Both the position numbers and the translations under genes were made by a program. This document shows positions 44,158 through 54,894 of a DNA stretch of 64,000 nucleotides, one piece after another. Source of the stretch: Aotearoamyces nothofagi. Its lineage: Eukaryota; Ascomycota; Leotiomycetes; Leotiales; Tympanidaceae. The notes beneath the pieces are model-generated. The model was not told the origin of the DNA and ran no database searches. It saw nothing but the letters and a program-made list of their open reading frames with translations. The stretch lies in assembly GCA_015345905.1 (NCBI GenBank), contig JADDTR010000002.1:806001-870000 (forward strand), written 5' to 3'. Numbering within the stretch: the first letter of the stretch is position 1; every line of letters begins with the position of its first letter.

Positions 44158-47100
44158 TCAAATCGGCTCGTCCCGAGGTTCAATCAGCACTTCATTCACA
44201 GCGACATGCTGGGGCTGTCGCAGCGCATATACGATAGAAGCTGCCACATCCTCAGGATCAAGGACCTTGGAACCCGACGGCTCGCCATATTTCTTAATGG
44301 CTTCAGCATCCGTTGACATTCCAAGTAGGTCTGTGGCTGTGTTACCGGGTTGTACACTGGTAACGCGTAGGCCCATACCAGCTGTCTCGAGACGCAGACT
44401 TTGAAGCGTGGCCTCGACAAAGAATTTGCTGGCCGAGTACACGCCCAAGCCGGGGAAGACCTTCCGGCCTGCGTCCGAGGATATGGCCACGATGTGACCG
44501 CTGCCACGGGCGAGCATCGAGGGTACAACAGAGGAAAGGCAGTGCAACAGGCCTTTGCAGTTGACGTCAACGGTGCGATTCCATTCCTCGATCTGCACAT
44601 TCGCCATCATCGTGTAGTACATAACACCAGCACAAGAAACAAGGATATCCACAGGACCAAGCTCATTAGTGGCAGTTTGAATGAGCGATTCAACCTGTGC
44701 TATTTTCGTTACGTCGGTCTGGTGGACAATGACTTTACCACCACGGGTGGCAAGCTTCCTCTTGACGCTTTCAAGAGCCCCAGTACGCCGAGCAGCGAGA
44801 ACTATATGGACACCTTCCCTCGCCAGAGCAGCAGCAACAGCAGCGCCGATACCAGATGACGCACCTGTTACGATAGCGACGCGTCCGCTCAATGGTCCCT
44901 TCTCCATGTGCTGTACAGACTCACTAAATGGATGCTGGCGTGAAGGTGGCCGAGGCAGCCAACCTCTGGCATACCAGTGACGAGTGTAGGTTTCAAGCAA
45001 CTTCATGTCGATCTTGGGACGCTCAATACCCTCAAGCGCAGACTTAGTTGCACCATCGTTGAGTACGATGATGCATTTTAAGAAGTCTACAGTTGGCATG
45101 CCGCCGCGAAGGATATCAATGGTGAAGGCGCCATCGCCCCCTTTAGCAGAGCCTCTTTTTTTGGTCCAAAGCGCAACCCACTCGTCCCATTCAAGTCGCT
45201 CTGTCGGGTATCCGAGCTTGCTAAGGTCATCAAAAAGTAAATTAGTGTCCACGGGATTAGGGTCGCCGAGGTGGAACACACGCTGGTCACTTATATGATT
45301 ATAGTTGGAAAGAGTAATAATGGCCATGCTAACAAAGTCTACCGGAGTCATCTCAGCACGCCAACCTTCGATATCCGGGGCGTAGCCAAGGTGTAGCGAC
45401 TCTACGATCAATGCAGTGAGGAGATCCCAGGCATTCGTCGAGCCTGAAGTACTGTGGCCGCTTATAGTGCCTGGTCGTATTATCCTTACTGGCAATCCAC
45501 GACGACCGGCCTCATGAATGAGCTGCTCGGCCACCCACTTTGTCTGACCGTAACCATCAAACAACTTCTCCGGCACAGCGTCTATGTCAATCATAGCATC
45601 TTCAGACCAGCCGTCATTAGATGGTGGTAATACACCGTTCGTGGATACATATTGCAACGTCGCACCGCTTTGGCATGCTAGGCGCAAAATCTCTCTCGTG
45701 CCGACCACATTAGCACCTCGTAATGCAGCATAGGGATACACAAGGTTTACAGTGGCAGCAGCATGGATGATGACTTGGACACGGGTGGCAAGCTCTTCGA
45801 AGACATCTGGCGAAAGACCCAGCCGATCTTGAGCTAGGTTTCCTGGAAGAACCTCAATGCGATCTAGGATCGAGTCCTGCCACAGTCCCAAATCAAGGAG
45901 ATTCCTACGCAGTCTCGCTATAGCTGTCGGGTGGTCGTCTTCTGAGGGGTCGTTAAAACGGACAAGGCACACAATACGAGCTGACGTGCTCTTTAAGAGG
46001 TCACTAAGCAGGAAAGCTCCCAAGAAACCAGTCGCACCAGTTAATAGGACTGTGCTAGCTTCACGAAGCAAACACATCCGGGCGCCGCAGGGTTGGATGT
46101 CCTGCGGAAGAACGGAATCGGCACGCAAGACAGCAGGCAAGTCTGCTTGCACTGCTGCAATATGCCCATCACGGGCTGAACATACAACTTCCAAGTGACC
46201 CTCAAGAGTCGGGTCTACAACAAGACGAGCTAGTGGGATAGGAAAGCCATATGTCTTTGTCAGTCTAGAAGCAAGATCTGCAAGTGTCAAGGAGTGTCCG
46301 CCTAGGTCGAAGAAATTATACTCCTGCGTCACAGCACTGGGCGGCACTTTGAGAGATAAAGCCCACATTTCGGCAATGCCCTCGATAGTGACTTTTGCAT
46401 CATGCTTAGTCGTTCTATCTTTGGCAATGATACCATTATTCGGTGGCTTAGAAGTCGCTGGCGGGGGAAGGCGCTTCAGGTCAACTTTTCCAGAGACTTC
46501 ATGGGTAGGCAGCTCGTCAAGTTCAACCCAGAGAGCTGGGATCATGTACTGAGCTAGACTTGTCGAGAGTATTCGCCGCGCAACTGGGCTGTACCCAGAC
46601 TCATCAATTGTTATAGTTGTGCGATCTCCTTGTTCCTTCCTGTCACGGACAATATATGCAACCAGTTGACGTTCAAGGCCTTCATCATGCACAACTACAG
46701 CACATTGGCTAACAGCTAGTTGCTCAACAATAGCATTTTCGACCTTGCCAGGTACGATGGAATAGCCTCGGACCTTAAGCATAGCTCCGACACGACCGGT
46801 AATCTCGAGGAGTCCTGACGGGAGCATTCTTGCTAGATCTCCAGTCCTATACATGCGGGCTCCTGGTGTTGGATCGAAGGGGTCAGGCGTAAAAGCTTTG
46901 GCGGTAGTTTCAGGAAGGTTTAGATAGCCGCGAGCTAAAAGAGACCCGCCAACGAATAGCTCACCGCTGACACTAGTTTTAACCTTCTGTCCATTCTCGT
47001 CAAGGATGTAAACATGTTCCGGGTCTATGGGCGGTCCAACAGGACAGAAAGGTGCCTCATTGTCAAGGATATTCCGAATATCCCCGCAGGCAATCTCATG

Positions 47101-48240
47101 AGTCTCACTGGCGCTATAGCAGTTGAGTAGGCGTGTGTTCGGAAGAGCTTTTATCGCTCGTCGGGCTAGATCAGTAGTGACGACCTCACCATTGAGCCAC
47201 AAGGTGCGCAGATCTGGTAGATAGGACCCGATATGTGAGTGCCGGGAGAGAACTGCTGCGAGAAGTGTAGGTGTCATGAGGGTTTCGGTGATATGTCGTG
47301 AGGAGAGCAGGTCGACAAGCGCAACAGGGTCGTAGCTTGTTTCATCTGGAACAGCAACTACAGTCGCTCCTCGCAGAAGTGGGCGTAGAATCTCCCAGAT
47401 AAAAAATACGTTACAGGCCACACGGTCACCAGGACGAAGATCACTGAGGCGGAACCTCAGGTCATACGAGCGTACAGGTGCTTTGTGTGGATTGGCAATC
47501 CCTTTAGGGCGGCCAGTAGTGCCGGACGAGTAGGACACAAAGGCAAGCCGTTCCAGGTCATCATCTGTAGGTAAGGGAGAAGGCTCTTCCGCCTCATTGA
47601 CGGCTATTTCAGGTTCGTTGAGGATGATTAGTGGAATATCCGTCTTTATTTGGCCAACTTGGGCTGTATGGGTAACGATTACAATCGGCTCGGCATCGTC
47701 GAGAACGTCGGCCAGGAGACCAGGAGGGTAGGCAAGCTCGAGAACGAGAAATGCCCCCCCAGCACGAAGCGCCGCGAGACAGGCGATCACATAGTCAGCA
47801 CTGCGTCCCAAGAGCACGCCGACTAGACTATCACGGCCGACTCCAAGCTTACGGAGGCGGTCAGCAAGAGCACAGACCTTGTGGTCCAGCTCAGCATAAG
47901 TGTATGTTGTAGTCTCATCCTCCAAAGCAACAGCATCGGGCGTAGCTTGCATCTGCTGGGCAACGAGCGCCGACAAGTCTTTGCTGATATCAATGACGGG
48001 CATTTCCCCCTGTTGCCGATCGAATCTTGTTTCTCGAGATGCTTGATATTCGAGCGGTGCAGCTGCGTCTTCGAGGTGTAACAGAACATCTGCAGGATGA
48101 ATTATTGATCCTCCTCCCAATTGTTTGCCATCTGTATGATTGACTTGTTCTTGGTTGTCAGCGACTAGGACTTTTACTTCCCCGTCTTTGATGTCGATAG
48201 ATGGCCGCTTGCTGGATATGTGGGACATCGTAGGTGACAT
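44158..48240 (-). CDS. NRPS-like carboxylate reductase, A-T-R1-R2 architecture
   Basis: A single 1360-codon exon. After about 85 N-terminal residues comes an adenylation domain (about 90-620): SYSSGTTGRPKG (about 236-247), NCYSASETHE, YRTGDLAR, GRVGAMLKVRGYS and the A10 lysine in SGKVDLKRLP. A thiolation domain has FFDLGGHSLTL (Ser about 648). A thioester-reductase domain R1 starts at VLLTGATGFLGAF (about 733) with YGQTKWVAE. The C-terminal SDR domain R2 has VTGASSGIG (about 1123) and YSASK (about 1267). This four-part order matches the fungal ATRR reductase that converts glycine betaine to choline in two steps. R1 would release an aldehyde and R2 reduce it to an alcohol. Whether betaine or another acid is the substrate cannot be read here. 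Transporter and P450 genes flank it. Confidence 0.92.
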   Translation of the reverse strand: MSPTMSHISSKRPSIDIKDGEVKVLVADNQEQVNHTDGKQLGGGSIIHPADVLLHLEDAAAPLEYQASRETRFDRQQGEMPVIDISKDLSALVAQQMQATPDAVALEDETTTYTYAELDHKVCALADRLRKLGVGRDSLVGVLLGRSADYVIACLAALRAGGAFLVLELAYPPGLLADVLDDAEPIVIVTHTAQVGQIKTDIPLIILNEPEIAVNEAEEPSPLPTDDDLERLAFVSYSSGTTGRPKGIANPHKAPVRSYDLRFRLSDLRPGDRVACNVFFIWEILRPLLRGATVVAVPDETSYDPVALVDLLSSRHITETLMTPTLLAAVLSRHSHIGSYLPDLRTLWLNGEVVTTDLARRAIKALPNTRLLNCYSASETHEIACGDIRNILDNEAPFCPVGPPIDPEHVYILDENGQKVKTSVSGELFVGGSLLARGYLNLPETTAKAFTPDPFDPTPGARMYRTGDLARMLPSGLLEITGRVGAMLKVRGYSIVPGKVENAIVEQLAVSQCAVVVHDEGLERQLVAYIVRDRKEQGDRTTITIDESGYSPVARRILSTSLAQYMIPALWVELDELPTHEVSGKVDLKRLPPPATSKPPNNGIIAKDRTTKHDAKVTIEGIAEMWALSLKVPPSAVTQEYNFFDLGGHSLTLADLASRLTKTYGFPIPLARLVVDPTLEGHLEVVCSARDGHIAAVQADLPAVLRADSVLPQDIQPCGARMCLLREASTVLLTGATGFLGAFLLSDLLKSTSARIVCLVRFNDPSEDDHPTAIARLRRNLLDLGLWQDSILDRIEVLPGNLAQDRLGLSPDVFEELATRVQVIIHAAATVNLVYPYAALRGANVVGTREILRLACQSGATLQYVSTNGVLPPSNDGWSEDAMIDIDAVPEKLFDGYGQTKWVAEQLIHEAGRRGLPVRIIRPGTISGHSTSGSTNAWDLLTALIVESLHLGYAPDIEGWRAEMTPVDFVSMAIITLSNYNHISDQRVFHLGDPNPVDTNLLFDDLSKLGYPTERLEWDEWVALWTKKRGSAKGGDGAFTIDILRGGMPTVDFLKCIIVLNDGATKSALEGIERPKIDMKLLETYTRHWYARGWLPRPPSRQHPFSESVQHMEKGPLSGRVAIVTGASSGIGAAVAAALAREGVHIVLAARRTGALESVKRKLATRGGKVIVHQTDVTKIAQVESLIQTATNELGPVDILVSCAGVMYYTMMANVQIEEWNRTVDVNCKGLLHCLSSVVPSMLARGSGHIVAISSDAGRKVFPGLGVYSASKFFVEATLQSLRLETAGMGLRVTSVQPGNTATDLLGMSTDAEAIKKYGEPSGSKVLDPEDVAASIVYALRQPQHVAVNEVLIEPRDEPI

Positions 48241-48990
48241 GAATCCGCCGCAAAGTAGTTGTTGGATACCGGTAGAGCCGTTGTGATAACTATAAGCTTA
48301 TACAGAGTCGGTGGTAATAGTGGTGGGAGTAAGATAGCAGCTGGCCCAATCTTCCAGCTAGTAAATAAGGTGCGTGGTAGATACGATAAAGCTACGTAAC
48401 ACAGCTAAGGTAATCTAGCCTCGTCTCTAACTAGTGCGAGGCTATAAACTCGTAAGTATCCGGGGACTTTATCCGCCTTAACCCCGAGCCTCCCCGCAAT
48501 AATACTGTATAACAACCTTACAACTGCATATTAATAACTATTATTACTTGCCGAATTTTAAGTAACGCACAGTGTATCTGGCTCGCCCTACCGCCGTAGA
48601 CCGGCCCTTAAATCTTTAAGAGTCCTCAAATCGTTAGGTAGTACGGGCGCATAATCTCGTTCTTGACAGTTTTAGATACTGTCTTGTGTCTCTCGAATTT
48701 GAAGGTGTTCCAAAAAGCTGCTATACCCGAATAAAGCGCGGCTACATGCTAGGTCTTGTGGGCAAAGATTAGTGCAAATGCCCTTACGGTATTTTCCAAC
48801 GGTGGATTAATTTGAATTGATTAAGACATTCGCGGAGTTCTGCAATGTTGTTCGCGGTACATGGAACTATTCTTTTTTACTCTAGACCAACTGACTATCT
48901 CGACCTGCTATTTTGAAATTTCAAATTCTTCCAGCTCATTAGAGACGAGCACTCTAGAGAGGGAGATAGCAATGGACTTCTCGTTATGCG
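48241..48990. other. Spacer between A-T-R-R and MFS genes, partly decayed repeat
   Basis: The first 100 bases are the probable promoter of the A-T-R-R gene. The stretch 48360-48720 is TA-rich with CTAGCC, CTATAA and CGCCTTAACC-type sequence that resembles a mutated repeat copy; no intact element is visible. Confidence 0.4.
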
Positions 48991-50742
48991 TCACTCCGAG
49001 TTTGGGTGGGTTAAGAGATGGTGATCCGTATGCCATAATCGACCTTTCCACTGGAGCAAGACCGTTGGGGCAACGCTGCCCACAATAATCAGGGCTGTAG
49101 TTATGCCCGTGCTACCATATAGACCTACATTAGTAATCATTGATGGGAACCTGCCTTGTGTTAGTAGACACACAAAGTTCATAATGAGTGTGGCTTTTGG
49201 AGCTTACCAAAAAGGACCTATGAAGCCCCAAATCTGGCGAACAAATGTAATAAAGACCCCTATGCTTGCAGCTTCCTCGCGATAGCAGTCAACGGCATAT
49301 GTAATCAAAACTGTAGTCACAACCTGGTTTCCAGCAGAGGCGATGCCTGCACCGATAATTGGAGTTATGTTCCACTTATCACTTGCCTGCTCGATGCGAA
49401 CTAGGAAAATGACTAGGCCACAGATTGAGAGGATGTAGCCAATATAGCTAAGCCATAGCCGGAACTCTGGCTGAACAGTTTTCTTGATCTTGAGCTGCCG
49501 TCTCCACATCCATTGGTCCGACATGATTCCCCCTAGTTGCTCACCAATCAAGGAACCTATAATGATGCTGATGTTTTGCAAGCCAACTTGTTGCGTGTTG
49601 AGATGAAACTTCTCCACAAAAATCTGAGGGATCTCTATTGTGACCAGAATGCCGGCTAAGAGGAATACCATTGAATAGGCAGCCGCTGGCAGGACAACGC
49701 ATAAACGGGTGACTAAGGCTAAAGGCTGGACAAAATCCCACCATGATAGTGGTGTATGATCAATACGTCTGAACCAAAAGAGCTTTTGTGCAAGAGTCGG
49801 ACGCTGTTGCTGTTCCTGTCCGCGAATGTAACGAGACTCCGAACCGAGAATTAGGAAGAGAAAGAACTGGACCGCGTTCGTCTGTAAATCGATCAGCTTC
49901 TAGCCTTATGAAATAGAGTAGAGATAATCACAGAGGCAAGGATCCAGTAAATCCAGCGGTAACCAACCCTAAATGCAACGAAACCAAAGATGAAAGGTGC
50001 CAAAGGGACGCCGAGGGTAACCATGACGGTCCAAATGCCCATGTACCGGGCTCTTTCCTTCTTGAAGAATGTTTCTGTCACAGTAGCACTACCGAGAGCG
50101 GCTGCAGGGCTGATGAAAAAGGCGGTTATTGCTCGACAGAGACCCATTGTGGCATACGAAGGACTCTTGGCACAGCCGATGTTGCCAGCAAGACTGCCGA
50201 TCAAGGAGAGGAGAAATATAGGTCTTCGTCCGTAACGCTGAGATAGCGGCCTCCAGAATAAAGGCGCTCCACCTAGGACTGCAATGACCACAGATGTTAG
50301 GTAGCTTGCTCGTTGGATGCTGACGTGGAGATCTACAGCGATATCCGCAAAAGCTGATTGAATCGCGGACGCTGTGAAAGTAGCCATCATTGCGTGAAAA
50401 CCTACCAAAAGGAGATTCACTACTTTCTGAACAGGCGTCAGTAACAATTCTCACGCGACTACCTAAAGGCAGGGCCTGACCTTTCGCTTCGGCCAATTGT
50501 ATGGATCAGCATCGTTCAGGTCTGGAACTGGATCCAGCTCTAGGGTCTCATGTCTGTCGAGAAGGTATTGCCGGTGCGCATCTGAGAGAGCAGTAACCGC
50601 GACCTACTCAATGCCAGCCTCAGTCAATATGGCACTCTCATGTTGTATGCTTAGAAGCAATCCATAGAAGATTAAGCTTGGGATTTTAATTGCATACACT
50701 TACACTAGAGCTCTCCACATGTTGAGCTTCGGTCTTCTCCAT
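48991..50742 (-). CDS. MFS transporter (DHA1/HOL-type, 12 TM)
   Basis: Five exons: 50704-50742, 50481-50603, 49932-50426, 49208-49881 and 48991-49150, giving 496 aa. Exon 2 encodes LSDAHRQYLLDRH and DADPYNWPKRKK, the N-terminal signature of fungal DHA1 permeases of the HOL1/HOL3 kind. The first helix group includes LLLVGFHAMMATFTAS and the loop RYGRRP (loop 2-3 motif). The second half has SMVFLLAGILVTIEIP and YREEAASIGVFITFVRQIWG. About 12 hydrophobic segments are present. HOL-type carriers in yeasts move polyamines, choline-like cations or related compounds; substrate here is unknown. The first intron (100 nt) was inferred from phase and a branch-like TTCTAAG; without it an in-frame TAG precedes exon 2. 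It diverges from the first P450 gene. Confidence 0.82.
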
Positions 50743-51467
50743 ATCTGAAAGCGGAGTTATAGGCCTTCGTATAAATAATATAGTGATCGGTCAAAGAAGA
50801 GGAGGAAGTGTCGGGCAAAACAGCGGATGCTATTCTTTTGTGGAATATTGTGGAATATTGGTGATATAAGGTAGTTTGACAGTAGATCCGAGTGAACAGA
50901 GTGGTGGAGAAGATTCAGGAGATGGGCGCTCTTCGATACTTAACATGAAATTTTGAGAGCACTAACCAATGCTGCGTAGAGCAGCGGATGGATTGGACCA
51001 GTCGGAAGAGACGGGATAGTGAAGCCGTGAAACCATGCAGTTGTGGGAATTGTGGGAGTTGTGAGGAGGTGGGGAGGCGGGACAGCGGGACAGCGAGACC
51101 GTGGGACCGCGGGGACAAGGCGGGGTAAACATGGGGACTCCAGCGGCACCCCCCTTTGTCTAATGCTATCTGATTAGCTTTGCAGCTGTCATTGGAAGCT
51201 CAGGCACTTTTCCCCGTAGCCGGTGCGAGCAGCGCGAACTCGCTCTTTAACTGATCCGCTCCCGAGCCGCCGGGAATCATCAACCCTATTGGTCATCTAG
51301 CTCATTGCGAAGAATTAACGACTGTCTCGTTATAACCGCCGGAAACAGGGCCCAGATATAGATATATATATATTAGATGCGGTGTGCAGACAGCTTTGGT
51401 ATTTTAAGTGCTTCCATATTTTATCTATGTCGTTAAGGTTACACCGCCAGCCAAACCGACCACCACA
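50743..51467. promoter_or_regulatory. Divergent promoter of the MFS and first P450 genes
   Basis: 725 bases between the two starts. It carries a TATA run at 51356-51374 about 95 bases before the P450 ATG, a GTGGAATATTG direct duplication near 50839 and a GC-rich CCGCCGG motif near 51270. Weak frames in it are not supported. Confidence 0.5.
51356..51374 (+). promoter_or_regulatory. TATA-like element of the first P450 gene
   Basis: A run of GATATAGATATATATATAT ends about 95 bases upstream of ATG 51468. Position and sequence fit a core promoter TATA box. Confidence 0.5.
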
Positions 51468-53292
51468 ATGGAACTTGTACATTTAGTAGATTTTGAGTCG
51501 CTGAACTCGGCGCTGAATATACTTGGCTTTCTGGCCGTGTTATCTCTGATCTGCTATGTGGTATTTCAACGCTTGTTTCATCCACTGGCGGCCTATCCTG
51601 GTCCGTTCCTCGCCTCGATTACCGATCTCTGGCAGGTTTACCAATTCATGACGCTCAAGCAGCCGTACAATTTGACAAGATTGCATGAGAGGTATGGCCC
51701 ATATGTTCGGTATGGACCTGATAAGCTCAGCGTCACAGCTGAGGACGCGATCCCGCTGGTCTATCAGAAAGGTGGCAAGCTGATGCCTAAAACCGAGTTC
51801 TACGATGCGTACGGCGCTGCACATCCGAATGTCTTTGGCATGAGAGATGAAGTTGTAAGTCATCATTGCGGGCGGCAGGGCCTCTAACTTATGGATAGGC
51901 TGATGATAACGTACAGGTTCATTCTATCAGAAGGCGTCACATGTCTCATAGCTTTTCCAACTCCTACGTGAAAGAGATGCAGCAATACCTAGACCTGAAT
52001 ATAAGTATTCTGAAAGGCAAGATAGCAGGCTACAGTGCCCGAAAAGAAGCTTTCGACCTCAAGAAAGTCTTGCACTACTATACGATTGATGTGCTAGGGG
52101 AACTGGCTTTTAGCCAGTCATTTGGGGTCCAGATTGCAGACGATGAGTCGCTTGTCCCACCGGTCAAAGAGCACAGCTTACTTGCTGCCGCTACGGGTTC
52201 ATGGCCTCTCATGCTACCGGCGTTAAAGAAATGGCTTCCCAGATTACCAGTGGCAGGATTGCAGCGCTTGTTCGAAGGCCGACTAGCTTGTGCATCATTG
52301 GCATCTCAATGTGTACAGCGACGAATGTGCGCATTGTCCGATATCAAAAATGAAGAGAATGCAGCTGCGTCTGGCCAGAGAAAAGATATTTTGACTAATT
52401 TAATTTTGGCTAAGCATCCAGATACTGGCGAGAGTTTGACGTGTGCTGATTTGGAGACAGAAGCATTTGGTTTCATGTGAGTATTGACACCCTGCAGCAA
52501 CATTCTGGTTTCTTTTTCATTTCTATTTTATTCGAGTAGAGGATGCACACTAACTATTGCTCTATGACTAGAATTGCCGGGACGCATACTACTAGTGCTA
52601 CAACTTCTCTACTGTTCTATCACCTTTTGCATGCCCCAGAAATTATGGCCAAGTGCGTTGCGGAAATTGACGAAAATCTTCCGTCACTAGGTCCTGGACA
52701 GCAGGCATACTCAGTTACAGACGTAGAGACTTCCCTGCCTTACCTTCGTCATTGCATTCGGGAAAACTTTCGAACCACACCTGTGTTTACCATGCCATTG
52801 GCTCGACGAGTCACAGCACCAGAAGGAATCACAATTGGAGGGAAGCATATCAAGCAAGGAGTAAGTTTGCCTTGACAAAAGGAACTGGTTAGGTCTCTTA
52901 GCTTTGACGTAGCTGCTGACATCGTAACGTAGACGTCCGTTGCGGTTTGCAACCACGCTTTTCACCACAATCCTGACGTGTGGGGCGCGGATCACAATGT
53001 CTTTAATCCTTCCCGTTGGGACAAGCCCGAAACAGCGGCGAGGGCCAGGTACTTGATGCATTTTGGCCTAGGCGGGCGCCAATGTATAGGCAAGACTGTG
53101 GCACAAACCAATATCTACAAATTGTCGAGCACTCTGCTAAAGGAGTTCGAATTTGAATTGTCCGATCCAACAGAAACGCTGGAAGTTCAGAAGGGGGACT
53201 TCAGAGGGAAGATGCCGAAAATGGTCAGTGTGGGCATTAGTGATTTGGAGCATCCATTGATGGTCAGGGCACAGCTGAGAAGCAACAAATGA
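51468..53292 (+). CDS. Cytochrome P450 (531 aa), pisatin-demethylase-like group
   Basis: Exons 51468-51854, 51917-52476, 52572-52860 and 52933-53292 join in phase to 531 aa. An N-terminal membrane anchor (residues about 18-38, LNILGFLAVLSLICYVVFQ) is followed by the Pro-rich hinge YPGPFLA. P450 signatures are complete: I-helix AGTHTT, K-helix ENFR (ExxR), WxxP-like RWDKPE, and haem loop FGLGGRQCIG with C463. Typical microsomal monooxygenase. The N-terminal half resembles fungal P450s of the pisatin demethylase/benzoate hydroxylase clans (by eye, not computed). It diverges from the MFS gene and lies in the same group as the A-T-R-R gene, which suggests it acts on that product. Substrate unknown. 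Confidence 0.9.
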
Positions 53293-54894
53293 ATGCTTTG
53301 CAGTTATTTAGGCATTGAAGATAACATTCAGTGGCTCGTATAGGTAGCGAGATGCAGCTATGTGTACACACGACTATATCTCTATCTGCGCCCCCTATGT
53401 TGCTTCAAAGGCTCTATACTATTGTTGCAAGCTTTGTCTTGATATGCACATAAGCGCGGAATCTGATACAAAGAGACAGCTTTGTATATGGTAAAGTAGT
53501 GTACAGGCATTCATCGCGGGGTCTATCATATTTATTGACGCGATAGTGCGTGGGGAAGGCGAGCGGGTAGCGGTTGACGTCTGAACTGGGTTTAGCACTT
53601 AGCTATATGGCGACGATCGGATGAATACGCCAATCCTTCGTTAAATGCTTCGTTGTCACAGGACTTTTAGTGCAACACGGTCAGTGAGCTCTGGTCATGG
53701 ACTCCGTGACCACCGGTGGTTTCGTGAAGCAACGCCTATTCTCCTTCTCCTGGAGCAAAATATCGAAGGCGTTTCATGGTTACAGGGCCAGTAGGTGCGG
53801 GTACCTGCCTGCTGATTAGAATGCGTCGATGGCTACTTTTCAGAGAGAACGGCTCTTGGCTGGGCTCTAGCTTTTTTACCGTCTCGTCGAATCCGCCCAT
53901 CGGAGGACCGGCAACGAGGACGGGTCGTCCAGTATGTCAGTAATCTTATGTGCTCTACTTGGCTTACTATCTCCCGCTGACCTGTCACAGTCATCCAAAA
54001 AAGGTCGTAATAAAGACTGCCTGCCAAGTGCTGTGATTTAATGAAACGAAGCATCTTAATACACTGCGAGGGAACTGTCGCATTCGGCAGATTATAGATA
54101 GCATTGAATCTCCACCTTCCATAGTCCTCGAATACGTAGAGGAAGACCTCCGAAGCCATCTAACATCTCTATGTACACCGGTCTCATACTAGTTGGGATG
54201 GGAGCTTCAAATCAGCGACGCATCTTAGGCTGTATTAATAGCGCCTTGGACTTCGATCTAGATGACGCCTAAGATATTGAGTTATAGGAGCCTTCTACCA
54301 AGATTTCTTTTCTGGTAGACGGTGACTGGACTGTCAGGCACCCGCAGCATTACAGTATAGATAGTACCTGCCGAAACGACGGGAGGCGGGGGAGATGCCG
54401 CCGTAATACAAATATAAGCCAATAAGAGCAAAAGCCGGCGTACTAGGCCGTAAGCATTGACTTTGTATACGAGGCGGTACGAACATACGCAGCAGCGCTG
54501 CCGTTCTCGGCAATAGCGCCGGCTAGTGCGGAGATCTAATTGGCAGATAGGACAGAGTAGAGCGAGCGGGGCCCCGGCTGCCGTGAATGCGAATACGTCA
54601 CGACGTGTCTTCTCAGCTTCCTTAAATTGCAATGCTCAGCACACAATGCTTAACAGGCCTATAGTGCCGGGCATGGTCATGCTTTCGAATCTTATCTAAA
54701 AACTCGTCATGATACATATTTGTTTCTGTATACATACGTATGGCTGCGTCGAGCCTGGCCGACCTGATGCTTTCATATCACTAGGCAAAGACCGTGTCTA
54801 TCCCCCTTCCTCTCCTGCTGTCCTTATCCGATTTTGCAACACCTGTTCGACAATCTCTCCTGCATAGCATTAGATAGTTCACCGTTGGACGGCA
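53293..54894. other. 1.6-kb spacer with decayed sequence
   Basis: Between the two P450 genes. Weak minus-strand frames (53833-54159 and 54282-54632) show no domain; the second has a Cys cluster but low-complexity flanks. The base use (CTA, TAG and CGG mixtures) resembles mutated repetitive DNA. The last 200 bases probably hold the second P450 promoter. Confidence 0.4.

Noticed and set aside
50604-50606. Premature stop in the MFS gene
   Set aside because: A consensus intron with matching phase removes it, so I do not call the gene broken.
53833-54159. 108-codon minus frame between the P450s
   Set aside because: No recognisable domain and decayed flanks; could be a remnant but evidence is too weak to annotate.
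48241-54894. Search for intact transposon ends or virus-derived elements in the cluster spacers
   Set aside because: I saw no terminal repeats, integrase or reverse-transcriptase motifs, so no element is named.
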